Source of the DNA: an uncultured Clostridia bacterium
GTDB lineage: Bacteria > Bacillota > Clostridia > TANB77 > CAG-508
DNA: 57,184 nucleotides
Direction: 5' to 3'
NCBI GenBank assembly: GCA_947167965.1
Contig: CAMVJW010000010.1
Coordinates: 1 to 57,184 of the forward strand
Shown: positions 8,184 to 17,000 of the stretch, piece after piece
How positions within the stretch are numbered: the stretch's first letter is position 1
Layout: every line of letters begins with the position of its first letter
Notes under the pieces: generated by a model
Databases searched by the model: none
Seen by the model: only the letters and a program-made list of their open reading frames with translations
Told to the model about the DNA's origin: nothing
Made by a program: the position numbers and the translations under genes

Positions 8184-8893
8184 TATAGACTACCTCCTCT
8201 ATACTCAATTGTTACTGTTCCATTGCCAATAAACTTAAGTATGTTCTCTCCTTCGCATATTTCAATGTCAGGCGAATAACTTCCTCCAGCTGGCAAGTTA
8301 TATGTTTGCTCATTAAAAATCAATTGTAGTGGATTCTCGCAAACAAATTTTGGGACAACCTTTTGTCTTCTACCTAAAATTGATACTTCTAATTCTCCAT
8401 CAACAACTAAATCTCTTGTTTCGTTTATTATTCCTGTTTCAAAATCAAATGGATCCCATAACCAATCTTCATCTGAAGATGTTAAATCATATTTGTAAGG
8501 TTCAACATCACATACAATAACTATTGTTCCAATAGATTTATCACTTTTTAAAGGATTTACTTCTGCAGAACCTTTATAATAGAAATTTTGGTCCTCATCT
8601 AATATTATTTTTTCAAAATCTTGTCCATGTATATAGTTTAAAATATCACTCATGAGAGATTTCCACAAATCATACCTTTTAGTTGTAACAAAAGTGAAGG
8701 TAATATTTCTATTTTTATATTTTACATCTCCAGTTAAGTTTTTTGAAAAATCCAATTCTCCATCTGATCCTGGTATATCAATTTTGTTTTTTTTAGGTTC
8801 TGGGGAGCCAATGTCTGTATGTGAAAGTATTAGCCCCCACTTTTCAAAAGTATGTATATTATCAAATAATACACCTCTTTTTAATACATTCAT
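8183..8893 (-). CDS. distal tail protein (Dit family), 236 aa
   Basis: The start, RGVLFDNIHTFEKWGLILSH, followed by the IPGSDGELDFSKNLTG block, is the hallmark of siphovirus Dit proteins. The C-terminal part (LVVDGELEVSILGR...IEICEGENILKFIGNGTVTIEYR) is the beta-sandwich domain. Dit forms the hexamer linking tail tube to baseplate. Length and location between the tape measure and Tal are as expected. Confidence 0.85.
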   Translation of the reverse strand: MNVLKRGVLFDNIHTFEKWGLILSHTDIGSPEPKKNKIDIPGSDGELDFSKNLTGDVKYKNRNITFTFVTTKRYDLWKSLMSDILNYIHGQDFEKIILDEDQNFYYKGSAEVNPLKSDKSIGTIVIVCDVEPYKYDLTSSDEDWLWDPFDFETGIINETRDLVVDGELEVSILGRRQKVVPKFVCENPLQLIFNEQTYNLPAGGSYSPDIEICEGENILKFIGNGTVTIEYRGGSL

Positions 8894-10731
8894 TAGCTTC
8901 CCCTCTCTTCCTTATCTTGTATTTTTCTTAATTCTTCATTTATTCCTGGAGCATAATGTGCAATTATAGTTCCATCATCCGCAACAATTGGTTGATTCAT
9001 CAATTCTTTAAATTGTGGAAAATATGCAAGTAATATATCTATTAATCTTTCCAATAATCCTACTTGTCTTGAATCTGAATTGCTGTTATTTCCAAAATAT
9101 GCTCTTGATTTTGCTTGCCTATAAGTTTCATTTTCTTCTCTAGTTAATACCGCTTCTCCTTTATGTAATACTGCTGGAAAATCATCTTCAGGTACATAAT
9201 CTAATCCTACTTTTAATCTTGGAAGTTCATTAATATGAAATCCTTTTCCTCCAACTCCTGGAACCCAATCTGGTATTTGGATTTTATTAAGTCCCCTTAT
9301 AAATGTATTAATTCCATTTATTATCATATTTATTGGCGCTTTAAAAATATTTCCTAACCCTGAAACACTATTAGAAAATATATTTTTCACATTATCCCAA
9401 GCACCTCTCCAATTTCCTGTAAATACATTCTTTACAAAATCTATAATATTTTGAAATGAGTTTTTTACAAGCTCTACATGTGTTTTTATGCTTTGAAATG
9501 CGGAAATAAATACACTTCCTATTATTTGACTTACAGCTGTTATTGCAGATTGAAGTCCTGGTAATATCCTCTGAATAAAATTAGATAATAGACTTACTAA
9601 TGGCGGTAAAATCATATTTATTAGTTCTATCAAAGGTTCCAAAAGCATCATAAATAAATCTATAATTGGTTGCAATAATTGTATTAATGGAGATAATAAA
9701 GGCAACAAACTATTTAATATTTGTACTAAAATAGGCAAAACAGCTTGCACTATTTGCAATATAGGTGGTAATAACATTTGAAGCAACTGTACTATTACAG
9801 GTAATATAGCTGAAACAATTTGCGTAAATACCGGCAATAATTGCGATAATAAATCCATAATAACAGGTAATAATGTTTTTGCTAATTCCATTAATGGTGG
9901 CATTATTTGACTTGCTAAATCAGTAATTACAGGAGTTAATTGTGCAATCATGCTCTGGATCATTGGCATATTTTCTATAAGTAAATCTGCAAATTGTTGT
10001 AAAATTGGTGTTACTGCTGCACCAACGGTATTTTTTAATCCTCCCAAACTGCTTTTTATATCTGCAACTGTATCTCCAAATTTTACACCTGCTGAAACTG
10101 CATCTCCTGACATTACAATACCTAATTCATCAGCTCTATCTTTTAATTCTTGTATTCCATCAGCTCCAGATACTAGTAATGGTTTCATATCTACATATGC
10201 TTTTCCAAATAAATCTGTACCTAATGCTGTTGCTTCAGCAGTATCTCCCATTTCTGCAAGTTTCATTAATGTATCATCAAATACATCATTGCTACTTCTC
10301 ATTGTTCCATCTGCATTGTAAACACTTACACCTAATTTATCGAACATATCTTTAGTTTTTTCATTTCCTTCAGATAGTTCTCCCATTCTATCATTTAATT
10401 TTTTTGCAGATTTCTCAACAGATTCTAAACTTACTCCAGATTGTCCTGCTGCATATTCTAATCTTTGTAAATTTTCTACTTCAATTCCTGTTCTTAAACT
10501 TGCTTTGTCAAATTTATCAGCATATTCTGCACTATTATTTGCTACTCCTAATATTGCAGTTCCTGCAACAGTTGCTGCAGTTGCAATTGCTGCTCCCCAT
10601 TTAGCAGCAGCTTTGATTCCATTTCCTAATGTTTGACCTATTGATTTACCTTTTTTATCTGTTTTTTCCATTTTTGCATCTGCATCAGTTGTATCAACAA
10701 AAATGCTCCCAAATAATTTAAATATTTCCAT
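8893..10731 (-). CDS. tape measure protein, 612 aa
   Basis: The ATG at 10731 (MEIFKLFGSIFVDT) has AGGTG 6 bp upstream; a GTG three codons earlier is the alternative. The N-terminal ~90 residues include a hydrophobic segment (AAAKWGAAIATAATVAGTAILG), then a helical domain (KASLRTGIEVENLQRLEYAAG). A long hydrophobic repeat region follows at ~235-400, with proline and LL at roughly 11-residue steps (LLPVIMDLLSQLLPVFTQIV). The end (GGKGFHINELPRLKVGLDYVP) is the common Gly-rich motif. It sets tail length. It is short for the family, predicting a short tail. Confidence 0.88.
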   Translation of the reverse strand: MEIFKLFGSIFVDTTDADAKMEKTDKKGKSIGQTLGNGIKAAAKWGAAIATAATVAGTAILGVANNSAEYADKFDKASLRTGIEVENLQRLEYAAGQSGVSLESVEKSAKKLNDRMGELSEGNEKTKDMFDKLGVSVYNADGTMRSSNDVFDDTLMKLAEMGDTAEATALGTDLFGKAYVDMKPLLVSGADGIQELKDRADELGIVMSGDAVSAGVKFGDTVADIKSSLGGLKNTVGAAVTPILQQFADLLIENMPMIQSMIAQLTPVITDLASQIMPPLMELAKTLLPVIMDLLSQLLPVFTQIVSAILPVIVQLLQMLLPPILQIVQAVLPILVQILNSLLPLLSPLIQLLQPIIDLFMMLLEPLIELINMILPPLVSLLSNFIQRILPGLQSAITAVSQIIGSVFISAFQSIKTHVELVKNSFQNIIDFVKNVFTGNWRGAWDNVKNIFSNSVSGLGNIFKAPINMIINGINTFIRGLNKIQIPDWVPGVGGKGFHINELPRLKVGLDYVPEDDFPAVLHKGEAVLTREENETYRQAKSRAYFGNNSNSDSRQVGLLERLIDILLAYFPQFKELMNQPIVADDGTIIAHYAPGINEELRKIQDKEERGS

Positions 10732-11035
10732 CTTTATCACCTGCCTTTTGTTGATTTTTTTCGTACATTTGCATTATTTTCATTCCATCTTCTATTATTT
10801 CTTCATCTGTCATTAAATTATTGTTCTGTTTTGTTTTTGTATTTTCTTTAATCTTGTTTTTATAGGTTTCAAATGACATATACTCTGCTAATCCCGCTTC
10901 CATGAGAGGATATAAAGTAAGCCATCTCTCATATAATTCTTTTTCATAAGCGAACTGCAAAAAATCCACTAATTTACTTAGTGGATAATCTTTAATATTA
11001 GCCATACCATAGTATTTGTTGAGTAAATATATCAT
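10718..11035 (-). CDS. tail assembly chaperone, C-terminal frameshift partner (gpT-like)
   Basis: This 105-codon frame has a poor start of its own: the ATG at 11035 is only 2 bp from GAGG. It is continuous with the -1 frame opened at the T TTT TTA slip site in the upstream gene, so it is most likely made as the extension of a 229-aa fusion. The helical, acidic sequence (PLSKLVDFLQFAYEKELYERWL...) and its place just before the tape measure gene fit the lambda gpGT arrangement. The fusion holds the tape measure protein during tail assembly. Confidence 0.75.
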   Translation of the reverse strand: MIYLLNKYYGMANIKDYPLSKLVDFLQFAYEKELYERWLTLYPLMEAGLAEYMSFETYKNKIKENTKTKQNNNLMTDEEIIEDGMKIMQMYEKNQQKAGDKDGNI

Positions 11036-11040
11036 TTCCT

Positions 11041-11406
11041 CTACTTTGATATGACTTGATTCTTTAAAAAACTTGTTAGCCCCTTATCATTTATGACCTC
11101 TTTAACAAATTCAACTACATCTATTTTTTGAGCTTCTTCTTTAGGAATCTCTTTGTAAACAGAAATAAATTCTATTAATTCATCTCTTACTTCATATAGC
11201 TTTGTTCCTAATTTTAGAACTACTTGTACTCCAATTTCCTTTTGTAAAGATTCAGCAATTTCTTTAGCTTCTTCTTCACTTTTTCCTTTGCTCTTTTCTT
11301 TCACAGATTTACTATATTCAAACATTTCTTTAATAAAATCTTTGTCTATTTGAATTTTATCTGTAATTTTACTAATTAAGCATATTGAATCAATTGTTAA
11401 TTTCAT
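11041..11406 (-). CDS. tail assembly chaperone, upstream frame (gpG-like), 121 aa
   Basis: An all-helical 121-aa protein lies between the major tail protein and the tape measure, the standard gpG position. It ends six codons after the slippery heptamer at 11071-11065. Most ribosomes would stop here (121 aa). A minority would shift -1 and make a 229-aa product sharing the first 114 residues. It overlaps the tail protein stop codon by a few bases. Confidence 0.8.
   Translation of the reverse strand: MKLTIDSICLISKITDKIQIDKDFIKEMFEYSKSVKEKSKGKSEEEAKEIAESLQKEIGVQVVLKLGTKLYEVRDELIEFISVYKEIPKEEAQKIDVVEFVKEVINDKGLTSFLKNQVISK
11065..11071 (-). promoter_or_regulatory. -1 programmed frameshift slippery heptamer T TTT TTA
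   Basis: In the zero frame the codons read AGT TTT TTA AAG. Slipping back one base gives AAA GAA TCA AGT and stays open for 115 codons to 10718. The heptamer fits X XXY YYZ exactly and lies 24 bases before the zero-frame stop codon. Confidence 0.85.
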
Positions 11407-11978
11407 TATCCTTCCTCCACATCTTCAATATTATCTACATTTTCAATTGAATATGGTTTTGAATCTTCATCATATCTATGATGTGCATTATAAACTAGCT
11501 CGATTTCTCCTTCAGCCTTTTGAACAGCTGAAAAGTCTAATCCATTTTCATCAAGTGCATTAAATATAGTTATTTTAATAAACTTACCATCTACTTTTTG
11601 AGCAAACATCGTAATATTCTTGATATATTCATCTTCACTTATTAATCCAATGTTTCCACCTTCAATTTTTGTTATTTTATGTGTGTTTTCATCTTTTGTT
11701 ATCGTAGCACCTGGTAGTTTATCTGCTAATGTTTCTAAACTTGTATTTAGTGTTTTAGCAGTCAATGTGGCATTTTCTTCATCAATTGTTTTTAGCCCTT
11801 TTGTTCTTCCTTTTTTACCATCAAACTCTATATCTCTATAAGTTCTCTCAACTTTAAAATTTGTACCACCCCTTAAAGGTGCTATCATTTGTTGATTTTC
11901 TTCTCCATAATTTTTTATTAATATACCATGATCTATTTGAATGTTTTCTACTTGCTCTTTAGTCAATTTTGTTTCCAT
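11406..11978 (-). CDS. major tail (tube) protein, 190 aa
   Basis: The ATG at 11978 (METKLTKEQ) follows GGGAG at good spacing, while an upstream in-frame ATG at 12023 does not. The sequence is beta-rich with few helices (APLRGGTNFKVERTYRDIEFDG, ISEDEYIKNITMFAQKVDG), as in phi13/TP901-type tube proteins. It lies between the tail terminator and the chaperone pair. Confidence 0.8.
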   Translation of the reverse strand: METKLTKEQVENIQIDHGILIKNYGEENQQMIAPLRGGTNFKVERTYRDIEFDGKKGRTKGLKTIDEENATLTAKTLNTSLETLADKLPGATITKDENTHKITKIEGGNIGLISEDEYIKNITMFAQKVDGKFIKITIFNALDENGLDFSAVQKAEGEIELVYNAHHRYDEDSKPYSIENVDNIEDVEEG

Positions 11979-11994
11979 TTTAATTTTTCTCCCT

Positions 11995-12372
11995 TCATTC
12001 AAAATTAAATAAATGTATTTCAAACGATAATATTCTTTTCTTTATCGTTCTATCTTCTTCTTTATCTGTTAAACAATTGCTAAACCATATTACATACGCA
12101 TAATTTTCTTTTACTGCTCGTTTTTGATGTAAAAGCTTTTTTAAATCATCACAAATTGTTTCAATTTCTGTAGTATCTTCTTCTTTATCATATACACTTA
12201 TATCTAAAGAATATTGTGTTAAAACTTCATTTCCTAGCTCTTTAATATCTACAACAGCATAAGGAAATTGTGCTTTATTGAATGATGTAAAGAAATAATT
12301 AGATACAACTGATTTTATTTCTTTATATAATTCTTCTCTAATAAAATTTCTAGGTGTTTTTATATTACTCAT
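11995..12372 (-). CDS. tail terminator / head-tail joining protein, 125 aa
   Basis: The start at 12372 (MSNIKTPRNFIREEL) has GGAG 7 bp upstream; the longer frame to 12393 has none. The pattern (N-terminal helix, then YAVVDIKELGNEVLTQYSLDI and VYDKEEDTTEIETICDDLKKLL) matches small siphovirus tail terminators placed just before the tube gene. The family call rests mainly on position and fold pattern. Confidence 0.65.
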   Translation of the reverse strand: MSNIKTPRNFIREELYKEIKSVVSNYFFTSFNKAQFPYAVVDIKELGNEVLTQYSLDISVYDKEEDTTEIETICDDLKKLLHQKRAVKENYAYVIWFSNCLTDKEEDRTIKKRILSFEIHLFNFE

Positions 12373-12784
12373 TTCCAATCTCCTCATTTTCATTTATTAA
12401 TCCTAATGCTTTATTTTCGTCTTCAATGGATTTGATATAAGTACCTTGTATTCTTCGTATATCATCTATATTATTAAGAACTGCATTTTTTAACATATTT
12501 TCTTGTTGTACCTTTGTTGTTCCTAATTCTTGAAATCCTAAGTAAAATCCACCTGGCTTATATCCAACCTGTAAGCTTCCATCTTTTCTTGCCCAATATT
12601 GTGTGTTTTTTCTTCCTCTTCCTGTATTTCTTCTTATTACTTTTTTTGCTTCTCTTGTAACAAATTTTCCAACATCTTTATTTGCTGCATGAACTAGTTC
12701 TTTTAGCATATATTGAGTTCTATCTACCTGGCTAATGTATTCTACTCCATTTTTTGTTATTTTAATTGCACTAGGTACTGCCAT
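12365..12784 (-). CDS. HK97 gp10-like tail completion protein, 139 aa
   Basis: The start at 12784 (MAVPSAIKITKNG) is 6 bp after AGGAGG. The conserved core KFVTREAKKVIRRNTGRGRKN, then KDGSLQVGYKPGGFYLGFQELGT in short pieces, is typical of the gp10-like family, where F..E.GT is diagnostic. It joins head and tail. It overlaps both neighbours by a few bases. Confidence 0.82.
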   Translation of the reverse strand: MAVPSAIKITKNGVEYISQVDRTQYMLKELVHAANKDVGKFVTREAKKVIRRNTGRGRKNTQYWARKDGSLQVGYKPGGFYLGFQELGTTKVQQENMLKNAVLNNIDDIRRIQGTYIKSIEDENKALGLINENEEIGNE

Positions 12785-13091
12785 ACATATCCTCCTCATT
12801 ATTTACTTGACTACTACATGTTAATTCTATTTTTTCATCATTTCTTATGTATGTTCTTGTAATTTTATATTGGATATCATGATATTTTAAATATGCTTCA
12901 TTGTTATATTCAAATTTCCAAATAACAGCTGTAAAATTTGGCTTTAATCCAACTGCAGCTGCTTGATAACTTTGATTTTGTCCTATACTTTGTATTTCAG
13001 CATATCTTTTTACTTCTGTTATTTTGTTTATAACATCACCTTTAGAATTAACTTCAGTAGTATTCTGCAATAAATAAATAATTTCATCCAT
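12771..13091 (-). CDS. head closure (head-tail adaptor) protein, 106 aa
   Basis: This small beta-barrel type protein (VKRYAEIQSIGQNQSYQAAAVG, WKFEYNNEAYLKYHDIQYKI) resembles SPP1 gp16/HK97 head closure proteins in length and position. It plugs the head-tail channel. Its ATG at 13091 directly follows the stop of the upstream connector gene. Confidence 0.75.
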   Translation of the reverse strand: MDEIIYLLQNTTEVNSKGDVINKITEVKRYAEIQSIGQNQSYQAAAVGLKPNFTAVIWKFEYNNEAYLKYHDIQYKITRTYIRNDEKIELTCSSQVNNEEDMYGST

Positions 13092-13418
13092 TTATTCTTC
13101 TTCCTCCTGTGATACTTGTTCTGTAGTATATTCAGTAGTGCTACTCATAAAGTTCTTATTTTCTTCAAATATAATTTTATTTTCATTTGCGATATTAGGC
13201 TCTGTATATCTATAATTTGCTCTTATATATGCAACAATGGTTTGTTTAATGTAGTCATCATTTCCTTTTATTCTTGATGAATGAATGCCAGATAAAATTA
13301 ATTTCTTAATTGCAGAATTTCCAAGTTCCCTTAATTCATCATCAAATTCCTCTATTGTTAAACCTACACTCTTTCTTAAATTTACGATTGATATTATACT
13401 TATTATATCTGGATTCAT
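13092..13418 (-). CDS. head-tail connector (gp6-like), 108 aa
   Basis: It is mostly helical (IEEFDDELRELGNSAIKKLILSGIH, DDYIKQTIVAYIRANYRY) with a variable acidic tail. This pattern is seen in HK97 gp6-like connectors that sit under the portal. It lies in the expected gene order, capsid to connector to closure to gp10-like. Confidence 0.75.
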   Translation of the reverse strand: MNPDIISIISIVNLRKSVGLTIEEFDDELRELGNSAIKKLILSGIHSSRIKGNDDYIKQTIVAYIRANYRYTEPNIANENKIIFEENKNFMSSTTEYTTEQVSQEEEE

Positions 13419-13432
13419 TTAAATCACCTTTC

Positions 13433-13813
13433 TTATTTTTCTTGAAATTTTAATAATTCTTCAATTATTTCTTCTTTTTTAGCTTTAGTTAATTCGCATT
13501 TTAATTCTTCAGCCAAATCTTTTAATTGATTTACTGTCATATTTTCTAATTGTTCTTTTGTATATTTTTCTATATTTTCTTCTACATTTTCTGTTTTATC
13601 TGTTTGTTCGTTTTCTGTTTTTCCATTATCAGCTTCAGGTATTAAATTTTCTTGTTCATCTGAGTCTAAAATAATATCAACTACTCTTCCAAATTTTTTC
13701 ATATTTAGTTCTTTCATTCTTTCAATAGTAACATCTAAAACAGTGTCCTTAACTATTATTTCTTTACTATATTTATCTTTAAATGTTCTTTCTACTTCAT
13801 ATTTTATAATCAT
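13433..13813 (-). CDS. small head-region protein with C-terminal HeH/SAP-like motif, 126 aa
   Basis: The start at 13813 (MIIKYEVERTFKDKYS) lies 8 bp after GGAGG. The N-terminal third is beta-rich and the middle is a Glu/Asn-rich linker. The end, YTKEQLENMTVNQLKDLAEELK, is a helix-extended-loop-helix motif like HeH/LEM/Rho-N domains found in many phage head-region proteins. The role is not established; nucleic-acid or connector binding is possible. Confidence 0.65.
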   Translation of the reverse strand: MIIKYEVERTFKDKYSKEIIVKDTVLDVTIERMKELNMKKFGRVVDIILDSDEQENLIPEADNGKTENEQTDKTENVEENIEKYTKEQLENMTVNQLKDLAEELKCELTKAKKEEIIEELLKFQEK

Positions 13814-13874
13814 TTCAGTTTCCTCCAATATTAAAATTTGGGGAATATTCTTATCGAATTATTCCCCATTAAAA

Positions 13875-15095
13875 TTAGCCTTCTTCAACTTCTGCAGCAG
13901 CTTTTTTAACTCTTACAAATCCGTTATGAGCAACTACATTTCCTCCAGCAAATACTGAACCTCTGTGAGCAATTTGTCCTTCTTTAAATTTATAATCTTC
14001 ACTTTCTTTTACTTCAAGTGCAGAGAATAAAGCTACTTCATAGTTACTTAAAGAACCATAAGCCATACAATAATCTCCTACATTTGCTGTTTTCAATGAA
14101 TTTGCAGCTGAATTTAATACAAATGGAACTTTATTTATCTTTCCAGTATTTCCATTTATCTCTATATCATAGTAGTCTTTGCCATCGTTAGTTTTAACAT
14201 TTGCAAATTCTTGTAAATCTTTTTTGCATAATATTAAACATGCATCAGCTACTACATCTTCATCTCCTGCATAAGCATATATAATTTTATTTAGTGTTTT
14301 ATTATCTATTACTGAAATCTCTATATCTGTATTGCTATCAATTGCAAATTTATTTGGATTTGTAAATATTCCTTGTAGTCTTCCTTTTGTTCCATCTCCT
14401 ACTAAAATATCTTTAGATAGTTTTTTCTTTGTTGCTATTGTCATACCTTTAACAATTTCATCATGATATGCTGCATCTGCTAATCGTTTTACTTCTTCTG
14501 GCTCTTCTGAATATGCTGTAATCTTTTGTTTATTTATTTCAGCATAATTGAATACAGTATCTGCTTGATGATAATTTCCATCGTTATCTGTTGCACCACC
14601 TTCACCATGTGAAACTACATATCCTCTTTCATAAGATTCTCCACCTTCAAGTGGTGTAACTGTTACTAAATCAATTAAAGTAGATACTTCATTAAAAGTT
14701 CCTTTTACTCCATTTGCTGTATATTTTGGAACAGCAATTTGACTACTTCCTACTGTAATTGCTCTTTTTTCTCTTAAAGCTTTTCCTCTTTTTGATTTTT
14801 CATCAATTGTTAATTCTTCTGAATCATCAGCATTTCTTTTTTCTTCTCCTGGTCTATTAACTATTCTTAATTCACCAACTTTGTTTCTTTTTGTTAATTC
14901 TTCAGCATTTTTTCTTTGTTCATCTTGTTCTGCTTCTTCTACTGCTGCTTCCTCTTCTTCATTTAAATTTTCTAGTTCTCCTTGTAAGGCTTTAATTTCT
15001 TCATCAGTTAATTCAACTGTTCCTTCAATTTGAGCATTTAATTTAGCTCTGATTTCTTTTTTTCTTTGTAAAATTTTTCTTAATTTTTCGTTCAT
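13875..15095 (-). CDS. major capsid protein, HK97 fold, 406 aa
   Basis: Residues 1-~115 are a charged coiled-coil (KLRKILQRKKEIRAKLNAQIE...EEEAAVEEAEQDEQ) that acts as internal scaffold (delta domain) and is cut off by the prohead protease. From ~115 the HK97-type capsid domain follows, with DEIVKGMTIATKKKLSKDIL, then VGDGTKGRLQGIF and the C-terminal EGQIAHRGSVFAGGNVV block. About 415 copies would build a T=7 shell in typical relatives. It lies downstream of portal and protease in the standard order. Confidence 0.9.
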   Translation of the reverse strand: MNEKLRKILQRKKEIRAKLNAQIEGTVELTDEEIKALQGELENLNEEEEAAVEEAEQDEQRKNAEELTKRNKVGELRIVNRPGEEKRNADDSEELTIDEKSKRGKALREKRAITVGSSQIAVPKYTANGVKGTFNEVSTLIDLVTVTPLEGGESYERGYVVSHGEGGATDNDGNYHQADTVFNYAEINKQKITAYSEEPEEVKRLADAAYHDEIVKGMTIATKKKLSKDILVGDGTKGRLQGIFTNPNKFAIDSNTDIEISVIDNKTLNKIIYAYAGDEDVVADACLILCKKDLQEFANVKTNDGKDYYDIEINGNTGKINKVPFVLNSAANSLKTANVGDYCMAYGSLSNYEVALFSALEVKESEDYKFKEGQIAHRGSVFAGGNVVAHNGFVRVKKAAAEVEEG

Positions 15096-15117
15096 AATTT
15101 TTACCTAACCTTTCTTT

Positions 15118-15768
15118 TTAATATGTTTTTAATAATAATTTTCTACTTCTTTCTTTTTGCAATTGGGCTCTCTCCAGAGCTTTTTGTTCCTTTTCAGCCA
15201 CCGCCAATCTTGAACTCCTTGCAGAGATTGAAGTTGTATCATAAGCGGGAATATCCACCGCACTGACATCGTATAATTTATCAATTTTTAGTACACGCCA
15301 TGTATGTGTTTCTTGATTGTATGATTCTTCTTTTATTGTGAAGCAAAAGCTCATTCTATCTATGTAACCACCTTTTATTTCTTCGTATAGTTTTCTTCCT
15401 TCATCTGTACCATCTAGTCTTGCTTCAATATTTAATCCATTACTATCTATATTTAATCTTAAAGTGTTATTTCTGGTCCTTGCTACTACTTTTCCAGAAT
15501 GATTATAATTAAATATAACATCTGACATATCTGCTTCATTAAAAGCATTTCTGTCTATTACCTCTTTGTATTCTGTTTCTCCACATTTAAATAATGTTGT
15601 TTCACTTTCAAAAGTCACGGCTTGACCTTCAACAATCATCTCTTGTACTTCTTGTCCATTTTCATCTTGTATTGTTTCTGCTCTAGTTTTTAAATTCATA
15701 ACTGTCCTGTACATTCTGTCATCTCTTAGTTTTCTTAATTCTTCTTGAATTTTTTCTTTTTCATTCAT
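15118..15768 (-). CDS. prohead protease, HK97 family (U35), 216 aa
   Basis: It has the family's catalytic blocks: DVIFNYNHSGKVVART (His), IKGGYIDRMSFCFTI (Ser) and LYDVSAVDIPAYDTTSISAR near the C-terminus. It cleaves the capsid delta domain and itself during head maturation. It overlaps the portal gene by 8 bp, indicating translational coupling. Confidence 0.88.
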   Translation of the reverse strand: MNEKEKIQEELRKLRDDRMYRTVMNLKTRAETIQDENGQEVQEMIVEGQAVTFESETTLFKCGETEYKEVIDRNAFNEADMSDVIFNYNHSGKVVARTRNNTLRLNIDSNGLNIEARLDGTDEGRKLYEEIKGGYIDRMSFCFTIKEESYNQETHTWRVLKIDKLYDVSAVDIPAYDTTSISARSSRLAVAEKEQKALERAQLQKERSRKLLLKTY

Positions 15769-16987
15769 TATTGTTTCCTCCCTTATTATTTTTTCCTAAT
15801 TGATATTCATCAGCTATATCTGAATTAACATCATTTAATGACTGTAGTAATTTATCTCCTCCAGGTACTGGAGCTCTATTCCACATTTCCCTTTGTTCGT
15901 TTATTGAGAATAAGTGTTTCAACTCTTTGCATATTGTAACTTTTGTGCTATTAGATGCATTTGCTAATCTATTTGCTTCAAATACTACTTCATTTCCATA
16001 GTATTTTTCTGTTCTTGTAAATAATTTTGTAGTAAATTCCTGGCTCATTTGAATTGCAAAAGGTTCTATAGTTGTTTCAAAATATGCAATCCATTCATCA
16101 TCAGTGAAATTGCCTCTTACTATTTTTTCATTTGTATTAAAATAATCGTAAATTTCTTGTTTTGTGTAATCCATCTGAGCTTTGTTAGGTACATATGGTT
16201 CTGATTTTGTTTCGTGAAATTTATATCGTGGATCTGTATATGCAATTCCTTTATCATTATTGTTAATATCAAGATATCTTTCTGAGAAATCTTTTACTTG
16301 TTTGTCTCTATCATCTGGATTTAAAACTTGTGCAAATTCTAATATACCTCTTATAAATGCGGTATTTTTTATTGCATTTGGAATACCCTGCAATGTCATA
16401 TTGGTTACTTCTAATTGCGGTGTTAAAGCTTTTATATTGCTTTCTCCCCAAAAGTCGTTTTCAGAAAAATGCTTTCTGATATGTATTACATCGGTATAAC
16501 TTGCAATTTTGTTTTCCCCATTTCTAAATCTAAATTTAATATATAAATTGGATTTTTCATCTTCTAATAACTCAACTGCTGATGCTTCAAGTGGATAAAT
16601 TCCTAATATTCCATCCATACCTTGTACATTGGGATCTCTATCAATATAAGCAAACGCATTATTGTTGATATCTCTTTGTATCATCATTTTTTGAATAAAA
16701 TCAAATATCGTCATATACTTATTAGGATTTTTTAATATCCTCTCCAAGTTTTTATTTGGTGATACTATAATTTCTTTTTCATATTTTCTAATATGTTTTG
16801 GATTTAATTTTCCTGCATTCATTCCATTTGTTCCAATTGCTGTTCTTACAGTATTGTTATCATATATTTTCCCATTCCATTGATAAAATGTGGAATCACT
16901 ATTATTTAATAGCTTAAAATTATTAATTATTTTATATTTAGGTTGCTTCGTTCCAAATATGTTGGAAAACATACTTCTTACTTTCAC
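15761..16987 (-). CDS. portal protein, HK97 family, 408 aa
   Basis: It starts with GTG at 16987, 7 bp after GGAGAG. Typical portal blocks are AIGTNGMNAGKLNPKHI, MTIFDFIQKMMIQRDINNNAF (wing and stem), DVIHIRKHFSENDFWGES, and the crown-side helix EPFAIQMSQEFTTKLFT. It forms the dodecameric DNA entry ring. Length matches the HK97 group. Confidence 0.88.
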   Translation of the reverse strand: MKVRSMFSNIFGTKQPKYKIINNFKLLNNSDSTFYQWNGKIYDNNTVRTAIGTNGMNAGKLNPKHIRKYEKEIIVSPNKNLERILKNPNKYMTIFDFIQKMMIQRDINNNAFAYIDRDPNVQGMDGILGIYPLEASAVELLEDEKSNLYIKFRFRNGENKIASYTDVIHIRKHFSENDFWGESNIKALTPQLEVTNMTLQGIPNAIKNTAFIRGILEFAQVLNPDDRDKQVKDFSERYLDINNNDKGIAYTDPRYKFHETKSEPYVPNKAQMDYTKQEIYDYFNTNEKIVRGNFTDDEWIAYFETTIEPFAIQMSQEFTTKLFTRTEKYYGNEVVFEANRLANASNSTKVTICKELKHLFSINEQREMWNRAPVPGGDKLLQSLNDVNSDIADEYQLGKNNKGGNNNE

Positions 16988-17000
16988 TTTTTCACTCTCC

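Noticed and set aside
9950..10604. Plus-strand ORFs antisense to the tape measure gene
   Set aside because: They are hydrophobic shadows of the minus-strand gene with no start signals.
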